A DNA stretch of 64,000 nt from Scleroderma bovista (lineage: Eukaryota > Basidiomycota > Agaricomycetes > Boletales > Sclerodermataceae), in contig JAYMGJ010000385.1 in the NCBI GenBank assembly GCA_037178675.1, positions 62,001 through 126,000 of the forward strand. The letters are read 5' to 3'. Positions 56,478 to 64,000 of this stretch are shown here, piece by piece. Both the position numbers and the translations under genes were made by a program. Within the stretch, counting starts at the first letter, position 1. Each line of letters starts with the position of its first letter. The notes under the pieces were generated by a model. It saw only the letters and a program-made list of their open reading frames with translations. It did no database searches and was not told the origin of the DNA.

Positions 56478-58931
56478 ATGCGCCTGATCAAAGTAGAAGC
56501 CTTTCTCGAGAGGGAGCGTTTGATTAAAGAGGGAAAGGCAGTGGACCGCCGCAAGAATGTCCTCGAGTTCGGCGATGATGAAGTAAAAGAGTATGCGATT
56601 CTATCCCATCGGTGGATGGAACAAGAGGAAGTGGACTATCGCGAGATGGTCAAGTTGGCAAAGATGGCCGTGGAAGAGAGAGACGAAATTCGCCGGCGTG
56701 ATGGCTATCGAAAGATCCTTCAGAGCTGCGAGCAGGCTCAAAAGGACAGATATGAGTGGTTGTGGGTCGACACTTGCTGTATCGACAAGCGAAGCAGCGC
56801 AGAGCTATCTGAGGCCATCAATTCCATGTACCGGTGGTACGAAAACGCGCAAGTATGCTATGCGTACCTGCATGACGTCCCCGGTTCATCCTTTCCCACT
56901 GCGTGCGACTGGGAGAGGTATGCCAAGTTCAAAGGCTGGCCGGAGTGGTTCTCGCGTGGGTGGACGCTACAAGAGCTGATAGCCCCAAGCAACGTCCAGT
57001 TCTTCAACAAGGATTGGCAAAGCATAGGCGACAAAGGGACGCTCGCACCTACCTTACGAAAAATTACTGGTATTCCGGAGCGCATATTGACAGATGGACT
57101 TCGCGGAAACCGTCCGTGTGTTGCTCAAATCATGTCGTGGGCGGCCAATCGAACGACGACGCGAGTCGAAGACAGAGCTTATTCGCTGATGGGTCTGCTG
57201 GACGTGAATATGCCGATGCTGTATGGAGAGGGGAAGAAAGCATTTCACCGCCTTCAGCTGGAGATCATCCGCGCATCGAATGACCAAAGCATCTTTGCGT
57301 GGTTGTCAACAGTGAACCAGCCTGGCAGTATCCTCGCGGATGACTCGAGCTTCTTCAAGCATTGTGGTGGAATGGAGCTGATGGATCCCGACGAATTCAT
57401 CGAATATTTCAGCAAGGACCTCCCAGAAGAAGAGCTGCACTCGATCGAGGATCGACTCGGTTCATTCCCAGTCACGAATCGCGGCATCCAAATGTGGCTG
57501 TTCCTCCGTCCCTATCGCGGCTCTCACACACACTTCGAAGCCCGGCTGCCATGCCGCTCTCATCCATCGGGTTCACCAGTGACCATCTTCTTGACTTTGT
57601 GGGAATCCAATTACTATAGATGTCCGACGCTGTCCTTTATACAGTATTATCCAAAGGGACTACAATTGCATCAAGTCTATCTCAGATACCAAGACCCACC
57701 GCATCGCAACACCACATTCGAAGTCGATGATAGCGCGCTCACTGAGAATGGCTTCACTTGCTGCGAAATGTACCCAAAGGAATTCTCAGGAAACATGCTC
57801 ACACTGACCCGCACCCATCCCCTTTGCGTCAAAGTCTATTTTGATAGTCAAGCTAGGCACCGCTTTTTAGCGGGCTTTGGACAATGTTTTGGCAAGGGCT
57901 GGATAAATGTCGGTTCTGTCGAGTCTGACATTATTCGGCCACCCCCATATAGGGAGTGGTATACTACTACCAAGGACGAATACTTTAAAATGCTGGACAT
58001 CACGCCAGAGCATGCACAAGTCATGAACAAGGCGCGCTCTGGCTCTGAAGGCTATGGTCAGATTCATGTTATGCAGACCTGTCTCCCTCGAACAACCAGG
58101 GTCCTTCAGATTTCTTCCGTCATATGGAACAGCTCGGGGATGTGTGGAGTTAAGCTTGGGGTATTTGATGATCCCGGTTTCTGTGATGTATCAGGTGAAT
58201 GGACAACCTTCGATGTTGATGTGGGTAGATTTTTTGCATGTCTCATTGGCACTGATACCACTATTTATTTAGGGAACAGACGATCCCAGCTGTGACTGGC
58301 GGGGTCTCATGATAGTCGATCGGCAGACGAAGTGCGGTAGCTACAAAATAAACGGGGCACCTGGTAGTTTCTGGGCCACATCCGATGGTATTAAAGTGAG
58401 CACCCATGCCTGTCACATGATCTTTGAGCCTTACGAGGACAGCTGGGGGACTATGGTCACTTTACCCGAGACTCCAATGAATTCTCTTGCAAAGGAAACC
58501 TCATCGCTGACCTCGAGTCGCTTTCTTTACACGTGGACATCACCCCAATCGAGCGTGAAATATCTTCCATGGATTATGTGGAGGCCTGGTATCGGACGGA
58601 CCGCCGCGAATTCTGTTTATACAAACCATTGATGCTGTCCCTTCCAAGTAACGACGACCTCAAATCATTGTTGGCTTCGTTCTCTACTCGACTCACCAAC
58701 AGATACCTCGTCACAAGGGTCATACACTGTCCTCCTGATCCTGACGGGCCCGACTCAGACATCACAACACCTTTGTACAGTGTTGCAAAGCCATTTTTTT
58801 GGCACCGAAATGAAGGCGCTAGTTCTGTAGCAGAAGAGTGGTCAAGCGACGAGTCAGGAGCTGAGATGGAGTATGACCAAAGTGACGAGCCAGGAGATGA
58901 AACGGAGGATGACCAAAGCGACGAGGGTTAA
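56478..58931 (+). CDS. HET-domain protein, copy 3
   Basis: Intact paralog of copy 1, ~784 residues. The exons 56478-58220, 58273-58395 and 58443-58931 are all multiples of three. HET landmarks: YAILSHRWMEQEEVDY, WLWVDTCCIDKRSSAEL, FSRGWTLQELIAP, CVAQIMSWAAN and VEDRAYSLMGLLDVNMPMLYGEG. The unrecognised C-terminal region shows NRGIQMWLFLRP, TENGFTCC and DDPGCDWRGLM; the tail is acidic (QSDEPGDETEDDQSDEG). The start follows the conserved 5' UTR intron. Start-to-start distance from copy 2 is 3,219 bp, giving the size of the tandem unit. Expected role: allorecognition or cell-death trigger in the cytoplasm, inferred from the family. No NLR-type ATPase is fused or adjacent. Confidence 0.88.
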
Positions 58932-60524
58932 TGATGTAAATGCTGAGATGAAGTTGGAAGCGTCGTTTTCTTCGTCAGTTGTTCCCTGGGAGCACAGTCT
59001 GCTCGTCCATCTTTACTATGAATTCTTTCGTGCGTCATTTCCAAGTATTGCACCTTCTCGAGTGAAGCAAGGAACACAATGACCACAGACGTGAACGAGG
59101 GCACCATTATGTAAATAGCGAGGGATGCAATCAGAACCAATACAGAGCACAGCTGTGAGTGGATTTGAAAGGGTGTGGAAGGCCAAGAGTCGCAGGAGTG
59201 CGAAGGCCGAAATGCCGAAGAAAGAGAAAGGTGCCACAAAGGCCTCCTTGTCACGTCGGCTTTTCACTCGGGTCTGATGCCGCAATCCCCGCTTGAAGAG
59301 TTCCATGTATGTGGTCCATCAGACTCCCTAAGAGACTCATAGTTGTACCATTCCTGGGCAGACCAATATTTGATCCTCTCGAGTCAGCCTGACAGAACAA
59401 TTTCACATCCTCGACCCGGAACCAACACAGTCGCCCGCCCTGCAGGTCTCCGGAGTCCCAGTATGCACAATTCATCGGGAATGTGCGATCGAGGTTCGCT
59501 ATACGGATACCGAAGGAACGACTGTCATCTAAGGACAATGACGGTGATCACCTGATTGTCTAGTTACTGAGCCTTGCTGAGTGCCGAGCGCCGAGCCTCG
59601 GCCTCTCAGGATGTCGCTTGGTTGGCTGGATGAATGCAAACAACACCACTCGAGACGGTGGACGTGGATGTGCACAGGAGACTCATGGCCACAGCGGATG
59701 CTGGCCGTTCAACGGACAGGAGGCTTATAATAGTTCGAGGAATCCAACAACACCCCAAAATTCAGGCGATATATGCCTAAAACGAATGAACGAAAGATCA
59801 GTCACTGCGGAAGCAAGGCTTCGAACATGAGGGCACCTCATGACATACCTTCTGTAATGGAAAATACCAACTTTTCCGTTCAAAGTTGCAACACGGCAGT
59901 AGTAAAACGAATTGAAACGCTTGCCTGATGTCATCTCGATGTGAAGTTGTGAAAGCGTGTGTAAACCAGTGTATGTATGGGCAGGCTCCTCACGAGCATT
60001 CTGTAAAACTTGAATATGCATGGAACCGCCGTGCAGGCGATCGAGTACAAAACATGAACTTCATACAATCAGCGAAGTCTTCTATAGTGTCCATGCTTCC
60101 ACGCTGGCTGGCTGGGACCCTGGGAGGAAACGAACACTAGGAGTATGTAGATGACGTGACTCAACTCGAACGTAGAATATGCGGGATGTTGGAAGTCAGT
60201 CCTTTTGGCCTTGGCACAAAAACAAAAAACACGGCGTGAATTGTTGTGCCCAATAACTGTTAGGAACTATCACCCTTAAAAACTATTGGTGTTCTTACAT
60301 TGATCCAAGACAATTCGGACTGGTCTGACTCCGAATTGCCATGCCGCCCGTAGATACTCTGAGACACCCATCACTCTTCTATCACAACAACTTTCATAGA
60401 GTGCACTTCGGTTATACATCAACGGAGCAGCTTGTACGATTACCGACAGGAGTCAGGACAGCCTCGAACCTATGTCCACTAGGTTCCACCACCGCAGTGC
60501 TCAATCACACTGGCCCTGTTCACT
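58932..60524. other. downstream flank of HET copy 3, then intergenic
   Basis: 58,960-59,610 matches the flanks of copy 1 and the orphan block at 51.6-51.9 kb. From 59,610 to 60,524 I see no gene. Confidence 0.45.
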
Positions 60525-61000
60525 TCACAAGCCAAGGTTGATATTACTGCAACCAATGTTGATGAGACCGTTCTGTGTATAAATAGAACGATCAGGCAAG
60601 TGCCTCCCAGCTCTGTTGCATATTACTTACGAACTGAGTGTTCTGGCAGCAGACTGTTTGCTGGGCGCAGTTGGCACCGGTGCCAAGGCCTAAGCCTGTG
60701 ATAGGAGAGCAGTTGAGGGCCAACAGAGGGCCAACGAGGGGAATAGAGGCGACGACGCCCAAGAGGCCCTGGAGCAGATTGAGGTTGCTTTGGGTAGCCT
60801 ATGAATGAAAAGTGCGTCGGCTCGGTCATCTCGGGAACGAGCAAAGCGCGATAACTTACATCAAAGGTCGATGTACAGCATTGCAGGGTGCCATTGCTGC
60901 AGCTGCTACCATCGCGTGCTACGATGGGCTCTGGTGCAGCAGCGACAACAGAGGAGAGGGCAAGAACTGGCAAGAGGAGGGCAGATGCACGAATGAACAT
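60525..61000 (-). CDS. class I hydrophobin
   Basis: A secreted, self-assembling surface protein that coats aerial hyphae and fruiting structures. Three exons, 61000-60860, 60798-60631 and 60572-60525, give 118 residues with frame kept. Residues 1-21 (MFIRASALLLPVLALSSVVA) are a signal peptide. The eight-cysteine pattern is complete: SSC, QCC, LNC, ANC, VCC and IGC at the expected spacing, with the hydrophobic loop LLGVVASIPLVGPLLALN between the third and fourth positions. The C-terminus NGLINIGCSNINLGL comes from the small third exon. Introns have canonical gtaagt donors. TTTTATA at 61084-61090 (TATAAAA on the coding strand) lies ~85 bp upstream of the ATG. Nothing looks broken. Confidence 0.95.
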
Positions 61001-61083
61001 TTTAACTGAGCTGTGGGGATCGGAATACTAGCTGGCTGAGACTGGGACTCTTTGCTGGGGAGCATTGGTGTGATCAGTAGGGA

Positions 61084-61090
61084 TTTTATA
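61084..61090 (-). promoter_or_regulatory. TATA box of the hydrophobin gene
   Basis: TATAAAA on the minus strand, ~85 bp before the start codon, a typical position for a strongly expressed fungal gene. Confidence 0.6.
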
Positions 61091-63200
61091 CCTCTCGGGC
61101 GATGGTGAGTGCATGTTTGCTTGGGTATTGTTTCAGGTAACATGACGAAATATCGAGTTTCCTGTGCGGTGAGGTATGCTTCCTTTGTGCCAATTCCGTT
61201 GCTAACAGGAACATTGCTAAGGGCAGTCCGGTCAGGTACATTCATTCCCGTAATTTTTACTTCTTCCGTGATCATTCCAATTTCTCGAGATCTTTGAGGA
61301 TCGTGGCAAGAAGAATATTTGACTCAAGTCGTTCACCATGAGTCCTCTCTTGGACTCTGAGGGGACTCCATCCTTAATGGAAGACAGGACGAGTCGGTTG
61401 ACACTATCCAGCACGATAAATAGTCAAGGTCAGCACAGTAGGTCACACATTGCGGCATGCTAATTTACTTCCGCTTCCTGTCAACAATAATAAAGAAACG
61501 ATCTACACGGACAGGCATTGCTCAAATTTGCTCTTGAGAACGCCAATCTCCGTGAATGCCAAACCAAGGTTCCCATCAAGTGATTTGCGCTGATAATGCG
61601 CATGGTTAGGCTTGGCACCCTTACGTGCGGGCTTGAAATGCATGTGCTTCAAGGGAGACATTTACCACCGTAGGATGATCTGATAGATTCTTTCATCTCG
61701 GACTATCTTTCAATTTTATCTCTGGATGACCATTCGCATTCGCCTGCAAACTGGGTAGTTACGTGCCTATGCCCCAACGTACGCACTGTGTTTGCCGCGA
61801 TTCCTTTTCTTTCAGTGGCGAATGGACCTGATTACACAAGGGCGAAAATACATAGCACACTAATCCCGCAGCTGTACTGAGGAACCAGGGACCAATTCAC
61901 TTGCGGGTATTATCGGCCACTGGCATATGGAGTTAACGGTGAGTGTACTGTACACATGCCAGATCAATCCTATGAACGCGGTTGGGTTGGAGTGCCGAGG
62001 TTATCAGAGGTTCTTAGTACTGTTTGCTATTACAATTATCACAGCTCTCTCAAGAATCTCACAGGCCTCAACGTCACTATCCAGCACAAGAAGGAGGGTT
62101 CAGGACCATATCCTCGGTTCAGAAAGATTACCCTCTAATTCGCTTTTGAGTATGGACCAGGTGCTAGTATGCTCCAGTCGGCTCCCCCTTGTTAAGCAAG
62201 CACGGATAAGCAAAATCAGGATTTCCCGATGACTACAAAGCCTGGCAGCCTTTATACCAGTCGAGACGAACTTTCTTCTATGCAAAATGCTCTCCACAGA
62301 CGCGCATCACGGAGTTCATCGGTGAGAACGACGATCTGCGCTCAATAATTTGAAGGTTGCTACCAATCAGAGGGAAACCATACATTGTGGGTCGTATACC
62401 AAGTTCCATCCCCAGAATTTGTTGGCGCTTATCAGACTGATTGTAAAGGCACGATTGGGGAAAGTGCTGGTGGTGCCGAACCCTAAGCAACGCAAGCTAG
62501 ATGGGACAGAAATTCACGGAGCTGCCGTCCAGGTTGGGAGCTATGCACCTGCACTCACCTGGGTTACCAAGGGGTGTCTTTTGTCCTTAATCCGCTTTCA
62601 TATGCGTCACTGCCCTCATCAACGACAAAAGCGACGACCATCCAGGATTAGTTTTTACTCTCAGCTCAAACTCGAGAGCATTCACACTCGGGGAGGCAAG
62701 AAATCGTGGCCCTAGCGAACGAAATAACATCTGTGGATACATTCCATGTAGTATACCAAACGTTACGAACATACACATTCTTAGCCATAGACCTCAAGAA
62801 AGATACACCAGATAGTCGCGTCCACCATCTTTGTGCGTATGACGCAAATCCTTCCTACGACGTTGGGTCCGTGTTCAGTGCCATGAGAGGCGAAGCCTCA
62901 CATTAACCCACCGAGCCTTTAGATGTGTCAGTAGCTGGGAATATGTCACAAGCAAACGATTAATGTAAGACAAAGACAAACAAGAGAAGGCTTTGCCTCT
63001 GACGAGTTGTTGGATTTGCAATGAGGTGGGGGCCACAAACAGAACGTAACAGTCTTCCATACTCACGTGAAACGTCAGACTCATATTGTTCAGAGCGAAT
63101 GCTGCTTCCAGGGCAGCTCATTCAAGGATATCATTAGGAGGCACGGAGCAAGTACTAAAAGATGTGTATCATTATTGCAAGAGATTTGATCTCGAAAAAA
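61091..63200. other. no supported gene
   Basis: Only short interrupted frames. The plus-strand stretch 61,927-62,906 has scattered protein-like pieces (YQTLRTYTFLAIDLK) broken by stops, perhaps an old pseudogene I cannot identify. Confidence 0.4.
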
Positions 63201-63234
63201 TTGTCCAAATTGCTACATGTATGTTAAGGCCCAT

Positions 63235-63372
63235 CAGCAAATGTGTCATTTTGCTTTTCATACTTTTCAAGCTTTTCATTACTTTTCAGTCTTTTTTAGA
63301 ATACTCAAAAGCAAAGAAAGCAAAGAAAGTATCAAAAGGCTGAAAAGTAATAAAAGTAATAAAAGTACAGAT
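63235..63372. repeat. imperfect AT-rich palindrome
   Basis: The left arm, acttttcaagcttttcattacttttcag, and the right arm, ctgaaaagtaataaaagtaataaaagt, are inverted and separated by ~45 bp that itself contains aagcaaagaaagcaaagaaag. It could fold as a long hairpin, like a MITE. The rest to 64,000 is low-complexity (ccaccac/ggtggtgg) and non-coding. Confidence 0.45.
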
Positions 63373-64000
63373 TTCAGGTCCAGTGTTCTAGTTACAAATG
63401 TCGAAAGTTCCGCAATAGCACTACCTTGACATTGCTGCCATCATCTCAGTGTGACATCCATCATTGTCCACACCTCGTCCGTTGTGCTTCTGTGGAACGG
63501 CTATGCACGCCACCTCAGGATCATCATTGTGACTGTTGACAGTTGCACCCACCACTTCGTCGCTGCCACCACTGCATGCCGTGACTCCGTCCATCACTCC
63601 TCGTCCTCATTGTCGTAGTGATGATGGCGATGGACAGTTGTCAACCATGAAGTGGTGGTTGGTAGTACTGGTGCTCGTTATTGTCATCGTCATAGTAGAT
63701 AGCTGAGGTGGTGGAGGTGGCGTGGTCGTGGTGGTCACTCAGTGGCCTTCGACACTTAGCAAATTTTTGATGGAGTAGCTTATGTCAGCGATGTTCAACT
63801 GTATCGTACGTTTTTCGTCTTTTTTTTTCTCCACTCTGCCCCCAACATTGTCGGTGAATTGACTCATCTTCGAACGGCTGCAAAACCATACCCAGGCTAC
63901 TAATTCGTGTCTATGCCAGCTTCCGCAATTACTAGAGCCCAGTCATCTTCTCGTGCTACTCTCAAATTGTCAGTTCCATGCAGAAAGATTCAGACGCCTC

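Noticed and set aside
60623..61000. Hydrophobin ORF read as one exon to 60623
   Set aside because: Reading through loses the third to eighth cysteines; splicing two canonical introns gives the complete eight-cysteine pattern.

Overview
The window comes from a filamentous basidiomycete, most likely an Agaricomycete. Genes are split by many 45-60 bp GT..AG introns. There is a class I hydrophobin, a cluster of HET-domain genes, a DUF6698 gene, a DUF6589 gene, an expanded-type alpha-kinase, and KDZ and Plavaka transposases, a combination typical of mushroom-forming fungi. There are no bacterial operons, no CRISPR array and no rRNA. I recognised no tRNA.

Layout. (1) 0-5 kb: a transposon-derived DUF6589 gene runs off the left edge, followed by repeat relics and a small MITE-like hairpin. 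(2) 5.4-8.2 kb: the first HET-domain gene. (3) 9.3-11.3 kb: a poly(A)-ended insertion beside a truncated protein-kinase relic. (4) 11,447-21,277: a 9.8 kb mobile element with ~428 bp terminal inverted repeats. It carries a two-domain RNase H1 N-terminal-like gene, a DDE integrase broken by a stop codon, and an alpha-kinase. (5) 22.3-25.7 kb: a DUF6698 gene and a spliced gene of unknown function. (6) 28-30.6 kb: decayed Pho85-type cyclin and casein kinase I fragments, a 70 bp minisatellite and a small spliced gene. (7) 30,990-50,972: a Plavaka transposase gene split by a 15,585 bp element (34,575-50,159). The inner element has TIRs, a 7 bp target-site duplication, GTTGCAA-rich ends, an apparently intact KDZ transposase with a CxC2 zinc cluster, and cargo that includes a second RNase H1 N-terminal-like gene. 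(8) 52.9-58.9 kb: two more HET genes in tandem, the first a pseudogene. (9) 60.5-61.0 kb: a hydrophobin. The last 3 kb holds no gene I can support.

How it fits together. The three HET genes share a promoter block with a CACGTG box, a 5' UTR intron and two coding introns, so they are copies of one duplicated unit whose members are now separated by about 45 kb of nested mobile DNA. HET domains act in non-self recognition and programmed cell death, so this looks like a fast-evolving allorecognition or immunity locus colonised by transposons.

The most unusual observation is that the two large TIR elements, whose transposases are unrelated (rve-like DDE versus KDZ), each carry a homologous two-domain RNase H1 N-terminal-like protein with the same C-terminal domain. 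In one of them the 3' part of that gene lies inside a tandem array of repeated exon-intron junctions. Several genes show single-base frame changes at homopolymers, which may be real decay or assembly error.
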